A stretch of 37,651 nt of DNA from Vasconcelosia minhoensis LEGE 07310 (GTDB lineage: Bacteria > Cyanobacteriota > Cyanobacteriia > Phormidesmidales > Phormidesmidaceae): the NCBI RefSeq assembly GCF_015207255.1, contig NZ_JADEXG010000055.1:1-37651 (forward strand), written 5' to 3'. Every line of letters starts with the position of its first letter. Position 1 is the stretch's first letter. The notes beneath the pieces are model-generated. The model searched no databases. It worked only from the letters and a program-made list of their open reading frames with translations, and had not been told where the DNA came from. Made by a program: the position numbers and the translations under genes. This document shows positions 15,673 to 24,587 of the stretch, piece by piece.

Positions 15673-16971
15673 ATGTCCTATTACATTTCTCCCCGCTTTC
15701 TCAATAAGCTGGCCGTTCATATCACCAAAAACTACCTCGACCTGCCGCAGGTGCGGATGCCGCTCATTTTAGGCATTCATGGTCGCAAGGGTGAGGGCAA
15801 AACCTTTCAGTGCGAGCTGGTGTATGAGCGGATGGGGGTCCTGGTCGTCCATATCTCGGGCGGTGAGCTAGAGAGCCCCGATGCAGGCGACCCGGCTCGG
15901 CTGGTGCGGCTACGCTACCGGGAGGCGGCAGAGCTGGTACGGGTGCGAGGTCAGATGGCGGTGCTGATGATCAACGATCTAGACGCCGGGGCCGGGCGCT
16001 TTGACCGGATGACCCAATACACGGTGAATACGCAGCTGGTCAACAACACGCTGATGAATATTGCCGACAATCCGCACAATGTGCAGCTCCCAGGCAGCTA
16101 CGACGAGACGCCGCTGCCGCGCATTCCGATTGTGGTGACTGGAAATGACTTTGCCACCCTCTATGCGCCGCTGATTCGCGAGGGGCGAATGCAGAAATTT
16201 TACTGGGAGCCCGATCACGCCGATCGGATTGGTATCGTCAGCGGTATCTTTGAACCAGATGGGCTCTCGGCTAGAGAGATTGAAGAATTAGTGGATCGGT
16301 TTAGCGGTCAGGCGATTGACTTCTTTGGCGCGCTCAGAGCCCAGATCTATGACGAACAGATTACAGACTTTATTCACCAGGTGGGGATTGAGAACGTCTC
16401 TCGCACTGTTGTCAATACCAAAACCCCGCCCCAGTTCAAAAAGCCCAATTTTCAGCTGGCTCACCTGCTCGACGTCGGTCAGCAGATGCTCAGCGAGCAG
16501 GATCTCGTCCGCACCATGGGTCTAGTGCGCGAGTACAATCAGGCAATAGACAGCGGGAACGGTCATCAGCCCCCATCAGTGCCTCAGCCGCCGCCTGATC
16601 GCGGCGATGAGATTAGGGACGCTACATCTAAACAGCACCAGCAGCCGTCTACCCAAAGCTCAGGCCGCGAACCACAGAAAACATTTCTCAAAAAGCAGAC
16701 AGCCGTTCAGTCCCTCTCTGCGGAGGCCCGTGAGCACATTCAGTCACTGTTGAATCAGGGCTACCGAGTGGGTCTAGAACACGCCAACTCGCGACGGTTT
16801 CGGGCCAATGCCTGGCAGAGCAGCGCCATTCAGGCTCAAGATGAGCGAGCGGCTTTAGCGGAGGTAGCCGCTCGGCTAGCAGACTTTCGCGATGACTATG
16901 TAAGACTGATTGGGATTGACCCACAGAGCAGGCGGCGAGTATTAGAAGCAATCATTCAGCGTCCTGCTTAG
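15673..16971 (+). CDS. rca: Rubisco activase with C-terminal SSUL domain
   Basis: This is a 432-residue AAA+ ATPase that remodels Rubisco to release inhibitory sugar phosphates. The N-terminal AAA+ core (about 1-290) has Walker A GRKGEGKT, Walker B-like MINDLDAG, and the activase-specific stretch VNTQLVNNTLMNIADNP followed by IVVTGNDFATLYAPLIR. A Gln/Pro-rich linker (about 295-345) joins it to a small-subunit-like domain (about 346-432; LLNQGYRVGLEHANSRRFR). In other cyanobacteria this SSUL domain docks the activase onto Rubisco and into carboxysomes. Only a subset of cyanobacteria carries rca. rbcLS is not in the window, so it is transcribed apart from its substrate genes here. The ATG start gives the usual compact N-terminus. 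Confidence 0.93.
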   Translation: MSYYISPRFLNKLAVHITKNYLDLPQVRMPLILGIHGRKGEGKTFQCELVYERMGVLVVHISGGELESPDAGDPARLVRLRYREAAELVRVRGQMAVLMINDLDAGAGRFDRMTQYTVNTQLVNNTLMNIADNPHNVQLPGSYDETPLPRIPIVVTGNDFATLYAPLIREGRMQKFYWEPDHADRIGIVSGIFEPDGLSAREIEELVDRFSGQAIDFFGALRAQIYDEQITDFIHQVGIENVSRTVVNTKTPPQFKKPNFQLAHLLDVGQQMLSEQDLVRTMGLVREYNQAIDSGNGHQPPSVPQPPPDRGDEIRDATSKQHQQPSTQSSGREPQKTFLKKQTAVQSLSAEAREHIQSLLNQGYRVGLEHANSRRFRANAWQSSAIQAQDERAALAEVAARLADFRDDYVRLIGIDPQSRRRVLEAIIQRPA

Positions 16972-17012
16972 GACAGCTTGCGCAGGGTGCGTTGCCGCTC
17001 AGCAGACGCCCC

Positions 17013-18215
17013 CTACCGGCAGCTAGGCGGAGCTGGGGATTGCGCCTTTGTAAACAGCTTAAAATAAATGGTCTGACCCAGCTCCTTCAGCGGAAACAGC
17101 AGATAGGTCAGGGGATTGATCGTCACCACGATGTTGCGGAAATCTCGCTTGGCTAGCGCCACGATCGCGCCTGCCACCCAGTCCGCCGACATCACCCCGA
17201 TCGGATTCAGGTTGCTCTTAAACGGGCCGAGCACCAGCTTGCGGATCACGCAGGGGGCGTCGGTGCGGCGCAGGTTGACCAGGTCGCCGAGCAGCCGTTT
17301 GGAGACTTCGTAAAGCGGGCTAAAGGCCGGGTTGACTTCGGCTTCGGAGGTGTTCACCCAGACTTCTTTGGTCGCCCGACCGGTGTCGTCATCAACGGTA
17401 CTGAGGAAAACCTCCAGCAGCCGCCAGGCCGAGAGGGCATTGACCTCTAAGGATTTTTCGATAGCGGTGGGGGTGCGATCGCTATGCACATTCAGCCCGT
17501 GATTGATAATCAGAATATCGACCTTCTGCAGTCGATCTGCAAGCTTGGCTTCGGCACCCACCTGCCAGCTGACGACGCTGACCGCGCCCTCAATCTCAGT
17601 ATCCGCAGAAGTGCTCAGCCCAATCGGCTTCGCCCCCTGCCGGGCCAGCTCGCGAATCAGGGCTCGGCCCAACGTGCCAGATGCGCCGGTCACCGCGACC
17701 GTTTTTCCTTTGAGCGAGAGAGCCGTACCCATGACCTTGTCCGTAATGGTGAAATGGCCGGCGTAATAGGCGTTGGTTTGGTCAAAGTGATGCCGCCAGT
17801 GATAGGTGCGGTTCACCCGCCAGGGATGGGGCAGCTCGGTCAGGGGGCCGGGTTCGTGGGTCAGGTCGCTGGCATAGAGCCAGCCTTGGGACCGCAGCAG
17901 CGCCGCTAGCAGAAAGCCGGTGGCGTAGAGGCCGCCAAGCCAGAGAGCGGGGTGATGGGTGAGAAACGCGATCGCGCCGATCGACACCAGCATAAACAGC
18001 GCTTCGGGGGCATCGTTATAGAGCTGCGATCGCCGATAGATTTCTCCGTTCACCGGCGTAAAGTCCTTTTTGTAGGCCCGATGATGCCAGCTGTGCAGCC
18101 GCTGCAAGGGCTCCCAGCCGTGGCTGGCCACATGGTATAGGTCCCGCAAAATTTCTACTAGAACAATAGAAATCAGTCCCCATAGTCCCTGAAAGATGAG
18201 TGACTCTACCCCCAT
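17013..18215 (-). CDS. Bifunctional sterol desaturase/short-chain dehydrogenase
   Basis: This is a 400-residue fusion. Residues about 1-160 are a membrane-embedded fatty-acid-hydroxylase/sterol-desaturase-type domain with hydrophobic helices and histidine boxes HSWHH and HWRHH for a di-iron centre. Residues about 165-390 are a Rossmann short-chain dehydrogenase with the cofactor loop TGASGTLGRA, an NHG motif (INHGLN) and the catalytic YxxxK (YEVSK). The fusion is known in cyanobacteria and suggests that hydroxylation or desaturation and oxidation of a lipid occur at one membrane site. The substrate is unknown. The ATG is at 18215. It is convergent with rca. Confidence 0.85.
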   Translation of the reverse strand: MGVESLIFQGLWGLISIVLVEILRDLYHVASHGWEPLQRLHSWHHRAYKKDFTPVNGEIYRRSQLYNDAPEALFMLVSIGAIAFLTHHPALWLGGLYATGFLLAALLRSQGWLYASDLTHEPGPLTELPHPWRVNRTYHWRHHFDQTNAYYAGHFTITDKVMGTALSLKGKTVAVTGASGTLGRALIRELARQGAKPIGLSTSADTEIEGAVSVVSWQVGAEAKLADRLQKVDILIINHGLNVHSDRTPTAIEKSLEVNALSAWRLLEVFLSTVDDDTGRATKEVWVNTSEAEVNPAFSPLYEVSKRLLGDLVNLRRTDAPCVIRKLVLGPFKSNLNPIGVMSADWVAGAIVALAKRDFRNIVVTINPLTYLLFPLKELGQTIYFKLFTKAQSPAPPSCR

Positions 18216-18337
18216 ACCCCACGTTTCCTGCTCCCCCTTTGACTCGGGCTTTGCTAACTGTCATCACCACACTATAGGATTTGCGGACTTCTTGCTGAGC
18301 CAAAATCACTCCCAGCGCTGCTATCGGCCCAATGGGA

Positions 18338-18367
18338 AACCCCCAGCATCGGTCAGCGCTAGGGGTT
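18338..18367. terminator. Hairpin after the small membrane protein gene
   Basis: AACCCCCAGC (18338-18347) and GCTAGGGGTT (18358-18367) form a 10-bp stem with one wobble pair and a 10-base loop. It lies 46 bases downstream of the minus-strand gene ending at 18413. There is no long U-tract, as is common in cyanobacteria. Confidence 0.45.
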
Positions 18368-18412
18368 CAAAAGCCATCAAATGCTTCGATCAGGCGCAAT
18401 CGCTCAACGCAG

Positions 18413-18613
18413 CTAGTCGGCTTCCCCCAGCGGCTGCCACATCCCAGCAGCGTGGGGTAGCGCAGTCGTTTCGGGATTGAGAAGGCTCATGCCGACGAGG
18501 GGGATTAGGCCGGCGGCAAACGACGCGACCACGACGAGCAGAACTAAAAGCCCGGGATGCTCAGATTGCTGAGCCTTCTGATGAGAACGGGTATAGGTTT
18601 GATGCTGTTGCAT
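18413..18613 (-). CDS. Small single-span membrane protein
   Basis: This 66-residue protein has a polar, Gln/His-rich N-terminus (1-20), a hydrophobic span at about 21-45 (GLLVLLVVVASFAAGLIPLVG) and a short polar tail. I do not recognise the family. Reality is supported by a strong ribosome binding site (AGGAGA, seven bases before the ATG), a TATAAT -10 at 18700-18695 and a downstream hairpin. It resembles the small one-helix proteins common in cyanobacteria, but no chlorophyll-binding motif is evident. Confidence 0.65.
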   Translation of the reverse strand: MQQHQTYTRSHQKAQQSEHPGLLVLLVVVASFAAGLIPLVGMSLLNPETTALPHAAGMWQPLGEAD

Positions 18614-18694
18614 AGAAATATCTCCTGATCAAAATTGCTGATTTAAGCGATAGATTCAACCTCAAGCTTATAAAATCAGTAGCTATTGATACAG

Positions 18695-18728
18695 ATTATA
18701 AAATAAACTGTAACAAGATTTACAGTTT
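18695..18728 (-). promoter_or_regulatory. Promoter and palindrome upstream of the small membrane protein
   Basis: On the minus strand a perfect TATAAT occupies 18700-18695. Just upstream, AAACTGTAA (18705-18713) and TTACAGTTT (18720-18728) form a 9-bp inverted repeat with a 6-base spacer, where a -35 or an operator would be. It could also act as a weak terminator for the GAF-kinase gene that ends at 18782, being followed by an A/T-rich run. Confidence 0.5.
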
Positions 18729-18781
18729 CGTCTAAAAATTCTTCAGGAAAGGCTTGATGCTGAGCTGGGCACAGATACCTT

Positions 18782-21562
18782 TTACGGATTGTCCAGCGGC
18801 AAGATGACGCGACTGAGCGTACGCTGGTCATCCATCTGAGCCAGGATAAACTCGCCGCCGAGCTGCTTCATCAGCGACTGACAGATGTGAAAATGACGGC
18901 CCTCTGACTGGTTCAGCAGGGTGCTAGACAGCAGGTCGGTGGGGCGGCCCCGCTGGAGTTCTTGAATCAGCTCAGCGTTGATCAGGCCGCTGTCGGTAAT
19001 CGAGACTTCCAACCAGCGGTCGTCAAACGGCCGGCACCAGACATCGATGCGGCTGCCCGGGGGAGAGCGATCGCAGGCCGCCGCAATCAGCTCGTACAGC
19101 ACGAATTCAATTTTAGTAATATCGCCCCCCAGGCTCAGGTTGCTTTCGCAATGCACCTTAGTCCAGAGCTGGCGACTCTGGATGAGAGGATTCGCTCGCT
19201 CCATCAGCCGCTTAATGAGTCCTACAATCGCCATCGTTTCCTGACCCGGCTGGAGCTCCCAGCGCTCATACTGATTGAGTCGGACCAGGCGATTATTCAG
19301 ACTCATGAGCTGGTGTATGGCCTGCTGCTGACGCTGGCCTAGCTGCGATTCTACGCCAGCCAGAAGGACTTTCAGCGGTTCTAGGCTCTGATTGAGCAGC
19401 TGCTCCATGCTGTCAAGGTGGTGCTGCTTGTACCAGTTCAGCTCGGATAGCTGCTGCCCCTGGATGGCCAGCTGGCCGGTCAAGTTAAGGTGACGACGGC
19501 ACCAGGCCAGCTGGTTCACCACCATCGCCAGTAGCGTCGTCTGCTCATCGCTCCAGCGGCGATCGCTGCGGTCGGCGAGCACCATGACCGCGTTCGGCTC
19601 GTGTTCGGGGGCTGTTCGCAGCGCCATCACCAGTACCTGACAGGCCTCTGGTCCAGAGATCCAAGCGCGAGTTTCATCGGTCAGGTCTTCCAGGCTGAGG
19701 GAGAGGAGCCCGTCGGTATGAGCAGCCCAGTTAATCAGCGCGTCTGACTGAACCTCAATTGCGGCCTGAGGGTCGATCTTAAATTTCTTATCGCGCACCA
19801 TCGCGCTCGCGATTCGGGCTCTGGCATCGCCGTTGGGCCAGGCGACTAAGGCGACCAGCGGCACCTGTAGGAGCTGGGCAATATGCTTGGTGCCAGCCTG
19901 ATCGAGCAAATCAATTTGAAATAGGCGCTGTAGGTTGCGCAGCCCCCATTGCAGCGTGTCATACATCTGGGCCTGCTGGCTGGCCTGACGCTGTAGCTGC
20001 CACTGGTGCAAAATCAGCCCTAGCTGCTGACTCACCGCCTGCACCAGCTCGCGCTCTGCCTGACTCCAGTGGCGGCTGACGCTATCGGCGACCATCACCA
20101 GCCCCCGGGGCGCCTGCCCCGGTGAGACATTACAGACCAGCAGCGATTGAATGCCCATTTCTAATAGCCGGGGGCGCCAGGCGATCAGCTTCAGGTTGTC
20201 TTCAATTTGCTCCACACCGATGGGGGCATGGCTGCGCTCTAGCATTTGTCGATCGACGTCGGCCAGGATTGGCCAGTGGCGTTGGGCGGCGATGCCGGTG
20301 AGCCGCTTGCCGCTGATGTGTCTGACTTCAAAGCCGCCATGGACCGGGTCGGCACTGAGGACGATCAGCCGATCGACGCCAATCCGGGCTGCGAGCTGGC
20401 TGGAGCAGAGTTCGAGGACGCGCCGCCAGTCGCCATCGCTGTGGATGCTGCGGGTTAGCCCGGCAGTGAGCAGCTGGTCTGACTTGACCTGCTCTAAAAT
20501 CTGCTCCAGTTCTGCCGCGGGTAGAGACAGGCTAACCAGCCGAGCCGCTCCCTGCACAAACTGCTGATCAGTCTCACTCCAAACCCGACCGCTGGCCCCA
20601 GAGACGGCTAAAAACCCCAGTAGCTCGCCCCGACAGAGAATCGGCGAGGCCATCAGCGACGGTGCTTCCAGCAGCTGCTTTAGACGCAGGGCTAAGCCCG
20701 CCTTAAGCGATCCCTCAGCAGCTTCTTCCAGCACGACCAGCTGGTCTGCCAGCAGCATCTGGTAAGCATCTTTGATCTGCTCGACGGAAATTCGCGATCG
20801 CGAATTGGCCGCCTTCTCGACCACCGCTAGCGGCCGCCGGGCCTGTCCGCCTACCCGCTGCCAGAAATAGCGACCGCGGGATTCAAACCAGTAAATGCTG
20901 GTCTGCTGGCTGTCCGTAAATCGGCGGGTCGCTTCGACCACTGCGCCCAGCCGCTGGTCCAGGCCGGATAGCTTACCCAAGTCTTCCAGCAGCGTCAGCA
21001 GCGGCTGCGCTGGCTGCTTGACCTGCTGACGCTGCTGTTCTTGAATGTGCTGATGCATGGCCTCAGCTAGGGCCCGGGTCACCGTAGAGAGGGTGGCATT
21101 TTCGAGCAGGCCGGAGGTCACTCCCCAGCGCGGTGAGCTGAGAACCAGTACCCCAAAGCAAACATCGCGGCGGCGAATCGGCAGTATGACGGTGCCCTGA
21201 AGACCCAGTTTTTCGGCAATTCGAGCCCAGGCCCCAGCCCGCGGCTCCAGCTTCAGGTCGGGGATGACCAGCGGTCGCTGCTGGATCAAGACCTGCTCCA
21301 TCACGTCCCCAGGATGGATTGCCAAGGATATTGAAGGGAAATGCTCCCGCTTGGGGGCAATCAGACCGCGGGTGGTGAGCTGGTGGTGGGTCCGGTCGTG
21401 GAGCCCAACCCAGATCAGCGAATGGTCAAATTCTGCTTGAATAGAATCCAGGCCCGTCATGATCGCCTGGTCGAGACTGCCGGCTTCCCAGATTGCCGCC
21501 AGCACCTGGCTGAGGTTAGCGCTCTGAGATTTGACTGACTTGGCTGCTTTGGAGGTGACCAT
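18782..21562 (-). CDS. Multi-GAF sensor with degenerate histidine-kinase ATPase domain
   Basis: This is a 926-residue cytoplasmic signalling protein. About four GAF-like domains are spread over residues 15-700 (IWVGLHDRTHHQL, ILCRGELLGFLAVSG, LIVLSADPVHGGF, ALRTAPEHEPNAVMVLADR). A helical segment about 720-780 and a HATPase_c-like domain (about 785-920) follow. The ATPase G1 box DSG is present (SITDSG, near 855). The N box reads YELIAAACDRSP near 818, lacking the conserved asparagine. No canonical HExRTPL phosphoacceptor box is seen before it. It may bind ligand and a partner kinase without phosphorylating. It starts at ATG 21562 and is divergent from pyrD. GAF ligands (bilin, nucleotide) cannot be assigned. 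Confidence 0.75.
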   Translation of the reverse strand: MVTSKAAKSVKSQSANLSQVLAAIWEAGSLDQAIMTGLDSIQAEFDHSLIWVGLHDRTHHQLTTRGLIAPKREHFPSISLAIHPGDVMEQVLIQQRPLVIPDLKLEPRAGAWARIAEKLGLQGTVILPIRRRDVCFGVLVLSSPRWGVTSGLLENATLSTVTRALAEAMHQHIQEQQRQQVKQPAQPLLTLLEDLGKLSGLDQRLGAVVEATRRFTDSQQTSIYWFESRGRYFWQRVGGQARRPLAVVEKAANSRSRISVEQIKDAYQMLLADQLVVLEEAAEGSLKAGLALRLKQLLEAPSLMASPILCRGELLGFLAVSGASGRVWSETDQQFVQGAARLVSLSLPAAELEQILEQVKSDQLLTAGLTRSIHSDGDWRRVLELCSSQLAARIGVDRLIVLSADPVHGGFEVRHISGKRLTGIAAQRHWPILADVDRQMLERSHAPIGVEQIEDNLKLIAWRPRLLEMGIQSLLVCNVSPGQAPRGLVMVADSVSRHWSQAERELVQAVSQQLGLILHQWQLQRQASQQAQMYDTLQWGLRNLQRLFQIDLLDQAGTKHIAQLLQVPLVALVAWPNGDARARIASAMVRDKKFKIDPQAAIEVQSDALINWAAHTDGLLSLSLEDLTDETRAWISGPEACQVLVMALRTAPEHEPNAVMVLADRSDRRWSDEQTTLLAMVVNQLAWCRRHLNLTGQLAIQGQQLSELNWYKQHHLDSMEQLLNQSLEPLKVLLAGVESQLGQRQQQAIHQLMSLNNRLVRLNQYERWELQPGQETMAIVGLIKRLMERANPLIQSRQLWTKVHCESNLSLGGDITKIEFVLYELIAAACDRSPPGSRIDVWCRPFDDRWLEVSITDSGLINAELIQELQRGRPTDLLSSTLLNQSEGRHFHICQSLMKQLGGEFILAQMDDQRTLSRVILPLDNP

Positions 21563-21625
21563 GTTGTTAGGCTATAGGAAGGGTGCGATCGCGCGATCGG
21601 TCTAGCGGCTGAGCAGGCAGTGGGG

Positions 21626-21665
21626 CCAAATGACAAAATCGCGCAAAGCCAACTCTGTCATTTGG
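21626..21665. promoter_or_regulatory. Inverted repeat between divergent GAF-kinase and pyrD genes
   Basis: CCAAATGACA (21626-21635) and TGTCATTTGG (21656-21665) are perfect 10-base inverted repeats separated by 20 bases, in the middle of the divergent intergenic region. The spacing suits a dimeric or looping regulator for one or both genes. Confidence 0.5.
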
Positions 21666-21734
21666 AATACCCAGATTGCCCCCCTGAATCACCACATTCA
21701 ACTGCGCTTTGCTTGATTTCGATAACCGTTACCG

Positions 21735-22910
21735 TTGCTGACTTTGGCGGATACACCCCCCAATTTCTATAAAACTGGCCTCAGGCCGCTGTTGTTCAAC
21801 GCCCTCAATGCCGATCCAGAGCGGCTGCATCAGCAAACCCTGGGCCTGTTGGCCTGGCTGGCGGCGAACCCCGCCGAGGGCGGCTGGCAGCAGCCCCTAC
21901 GACGGGCTGCCCAGAGCGGGCTAAAAGCCGCCTACTGTCAGTCTGACAGCCGCCTGAGCCAAACCCTGTGGGGCCTGCACTTTGACAGTCCGCTGGGGCT
22001 AGCGGCAGGCTTCGACAAGGACGGACAAGCCGCCCGAGCCTGGCCGCTGCTGGGCTTTGGTTTTGCCGAACTGGGTACGGTAACGGCTCAGCCCCAGCCG
22101 GGCAATCCCCAACCGCGGCTGTTTCGCCTACCGGCCGATGCTGCCGCCCTGAACCGAATGGGCTTTAATAACCAAGGCGCAACCGCCCTGGCCAAGCGGT
22201 TAGAAGCCCTCTGGCACCCTCTAGATTGCCCAATTCCGCTGGGGATTAACCTGGGCAAGTCCAAGGTCACACCGCTGGAGCAGGCCGCCGCCGACTATCT
22301 CGCCAGCTTCAAAGCGCTGAAAGATTGGGGCAGCTACTTCGTCGTCAACGTGTCTTCGCCGAATACGCCTGGCCTGAGAATGCTCCAGGCCCGCGATCAG
22401 CTCGAACCGATTTTGGCCGCCCTCCAGTCTGCCAATCGACCCCGGCAACCGCTGCTGGTCAAAATTTCTCCCGACCTAGCCGATGCCGACCTGCTAGATA
22501 TCATTAACCTGGCTCAAAGCTACGAACTCGCCGGCATCATCGCCACCAATACCACCATCAGCCGTGAGCACCTGCAAACTCAGACCCTCGCCACCGGCGA
22601 ACCCGTCCGCCATCAGCCCGGCGGCATCAGCGGCGCTCCCGTCCGCCAGCGCGCCACCGAAGTCATCCGGCTAATCTATCAGCACACCCAGGGACAGCTC
22701 CCGATCATCGGCGTCGGCGGCATCTTCAGCGCCGCCGACGCCTGGGCCAAAATCACCGCCGGCGCTTCCCTAGTTCAGGTCTACACCGGCTGGGTCTACG
22801 AAGGCCCAGGACTCGCCCGCCAAATCTGCCAAGGCTTACTCAACCAGCTCGACCGCCACGGCCTCAAATCCATATCTCAGGCCGTTGGACTAAATTCCAT
22901 CGAATCCTAA
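21735..22910 (+). CDS. pyrD: Dihydroorotate dehydrogenase (quinone), class 2
   Basis: PyrD oxidises dihydroorotate to orotate and passes electrons to quinone at the membrane in pyrimidine synthesis. The N-terminal helix [14 protein letters not shown] typical of class 2 enzymes, [20 protein letters not shown], the catalytic serine loop [12 protein letters not shown], the FMN-binding [12 protein letters not shown] and [13 protein letters not shown] are all present in 391 residues. No ATG is available before the conserved helix; the frame begins with TTG at 21735 (alternatives CTG 21738 and TTG 21744), so a non-ATG start is used. It is convergent with the aldo/keto reductase gene. Confidence 0.93.
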   Translation: MLTLADTPPNFYKTGLRPLLFNALNADPERLHQQTLGLLAWLAANPAEGGWQQPLRRAAQSGLKAAYCQSDSRLSQTLWGLHFDSPLGLAAGFDKDGQAARAWPLLGFGFAELGTVTAQPQPGNPQPRLFRLPADAAALNRMGFNNQGATALAKRLEALWHPLDCPIPLGINLGKSKVTPLEQAAADYLASFKALKDWGSYFVVNVSSPNTPGLRMLQARDQLEPILAALQSANRPRQPLLVKISPDLADADLLDIINLAQSYELAGIIATNTTISREHLQTQTLATGEPVRHQPGGISGAPVRQRATEVIRLIYQHTQGQLPIIGVGGIFSAADAWAKITAGASLVQVYTGWVYEGPGLARQICQGLLNQLDRHGLKSISQAVGLNSIES

Positions 22911-22919
22911 ACCCGGCTC

Positions 22920-22964
22920 TAGCCCAACAACCTCGCTGTGCGAGCTTGGCAACCAAGCCCCTAC
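22920..22964 (-). repeat. GTAGGGG hairpin repeat, copy B
   Basis: On the minus strand GTAGGGG is followed by a CTTGG/CCAAG stem and the tail ACAGCGAGGTTGT. The tail matches copy A at the window start, while the stem differs by paired changes. It lies between the convergent pyrD and aldo/keto reductase genes. Confidence 0.6.
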
Positions 22965-23012
22965 TATCTGCTCCATTACCCGATCACCCACTACCCTCCA
23001 CCCATTCACCCC

Positions 23013-23981
23013 TCACTCCCGCCACTCCGCCGTCACCCCACCAATCTTCTCCTGCTCCTCCGCAGTCAGTGACCAGCCCAGCGCGCCAGCATTCTGCTCC
23101 GCCTGGCTGGCGTTCTTAGCACCGGGAATCGGAACCACATTGCCCTGATGGATCAGCCAGTTCAGAGCAACCTGGGCCGGGGTGCGATCGCGCGCTTTCC
23201 CTATTGCTTTTAAAGTTTGAATGACCGGCTCAATCTTACGTAGGCCGTCCTGGCTAAAGCGCGGGTTGAGGCTGCGGGCTCCAGCCGGTTTCTGACCGCC
23301 GTCGGGGCTGTACTTGCCGGTGAGCAAGCCCTGAGCCAGGGGACTATAGGCCAGAATCGTCATCTCCAGGTTCCAAGCTGCTTCCAGAATGCCGTTGGTT
23401 TCAATCTTGCGGTTGAGCAGCGAATAGGATACCTGATTCACGGCCAGCGGAATGCCGCGCTGAGCCAAATAGCTATGAGCCTCACGCATTTGCTGCGCCG
23501 AGTAGTTGCTCACCCCAACCGCCGCAATCCGGCCCTGCTTCACTTCCTTGGCCAGGGCATTCATCAGGGTTTCCTGGCTCATGAAAAAGGTAAACGGCTG
23601 ATGCACCTGATAGAGCGCGATCGCAGGCACCTGGAGCCGCTGTAGGCTGGCGGTCAGGGCATCGGCTACCGCCTGCTCTGAAAATCGCCAAGGCACCGGA
23701 AAATATTTGGTCGCCACGATCGCAGTTTGCTCGCTATCCTGCATAAACTGCCCAAGCAGCTTCTCCGACTCGCCCAGTCCGTAGACCTCTGCCGTATCAA
23801 AAAAATTGACCCCAGCCGCCAGAGACGCCTCAAACGCAGCCTTCACCTCGTCTCGGCCATAGTCCTTGCCGTACTGCCAGAAAAGCGAGTCTCCCCAGGA
23901 CCAGGTGCCAATGCCCAACGCCGGTACCTGCGGCCCCTGCGGCCCTAGCTGTACGGTTTGTTGACTCGTCTGACCTGCCAT
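23013..23981 (-). CDS. Aldo/keto reductase
   Basis: This is an NADP(H)-dependent TIM-barrel oxidoreductase of about 322 residues. The catalytic tetrad is visible: Asp and Tyr in NFFDTAEVYG, Lys in VATKYFPVPW and His in LYQVHQP. The C-terminal cofactor site contains VPIPGAKNASQAEQN. It resembles the cyanobacterial and plant pyridoxal-reductase-like or Tas-like group; the substrate is unknown. The ATG at 23981 is preferred over an upstream TTG because GGAG lies six bases before it. Confidence 0.88.
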   Translation of the reverse strand: MAGQTSQQTVQLGPQGPQVPALGIGTWSWGDSLFWQYGKDYGRDEVKAAFEASLAAGVNFFDTAEVYGLGESEKLLGQFMQDSEQTAIVATKYFPVPWRFSEQAVADALTASLQRLQVPAIALYQVHQPFTFFMSQETLMNALAKEVKQGRIAAVGVSNYSAQQMREAHSYLAQRGIPLAVNQVSYSLLNRKIETNGILEAAWNLEMTILAYSPLAQGLLTGKYSPDGGQKPAGARSLNPRFSQDGLRKIEPVIQTLKAIGKARDRTPAQVALNWLIHQGNVVPIPGAKNASQAEQNAGALGWSLTAEEQEKIGGVTAEWRE

Positions 23982-24059
23982 GTCATTCTCCAACGGTTAT
24001 GGTCCTACTTTAAAAAACCTACATCCAAAACGGTAACGAATTTCCACCCATCCACTCCA

Positions 24060-24084
24060 GGCAGGGGAACCCTGCCCCTACCCC
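24060..24084 (-). terminator. Hairpin after ruvC, partial GTAGGGG repeat (copy C)
   Basis: GGCAGGG (24060-24066) pairs with CCCTGCC (24070-24076). On the minus strand it reads GTAGGGGCAGGG then the complementary arm, matching the head of the repeats at 1-47 and 22920-22964 but without the tail. It is placed to terminate the chlI-ruvC transcript. Confidence 0.45.
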
Positions 24085-24092
24085 ACCACCCT

Positions 24093-24587
24093 TCACCCCT
24101 CCCGAAACCAAGCCGTCAGCGCCACCGCCAGCGCATCCGCCGCGTCATCCGGCTTGGGAATGGCGTCGAGCTTCAGCTCGCGGGCGACGGCTTCCTGCAC
24201 GGCGGACTTATCTGCATTGCCGTAGCCGGTGAGGGACTGTTTAATCTGGGCCGGGGTAAATTCCACAAAGGGGAGGCGATGCTGGGCCAGCACCAGCATG
24301 ACGACGCCGCGGGCCTGGGCTACCAGGATGGTATTGCCCATGCGATAGAAAAATAGCTTCTCAATTGAAACCAGGTCGGGCTGATAGCGTTCGACGACAC
24401 TATGCAGGTCTTCAAAAATGGTGCAGAGCCGCTGCCCGGTTTCGGTACCGGCCGGGGTTTGGATAATGCCAAAATCCTGCACGGTGACGTGAGGCGACCT
24501 GTCGCGGGTCGTCGCCGGGTCATATTCGATCACGCCAAATCCCAGAATCGCCAGGCCCGGGTCTAACCCCAGAATGCGTTTGGCCAC
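24093..24587 (-). CDS. ruvC: Holliday junction resolvase RuvC
   Basis: RuvC is the Mg-dependent endonuclease that cuts Holliday junctions with RuvAB. The 164 residues match the family length. Catalytic acidic residues lie in LGLDPGLAI (Asp8), SIEKLFF, and [12 protein letters not shown] near the end; the [12 protein letters not shown] basic segment is also present. The start is a GTG at 24587, sharing one base with the chlI stop (TAGTG), so translation is likely coupled to chlI. Confidence 0.95.
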   Translation of the reverse strand: MAKRILGLDPGLAILGFGVIEYDPATTRDRSPHVTVQDFGIIQTPAGTETGQRLCTIFEDLHSVVERYQPDLVSIEKLFFYRMGNTILVAQARGVVMLVLAQHRLPFVEFTPAQIKQSLTGYGNADKSAVQEAVARELKLDAIPKPDDAADALAVALTAWFREG

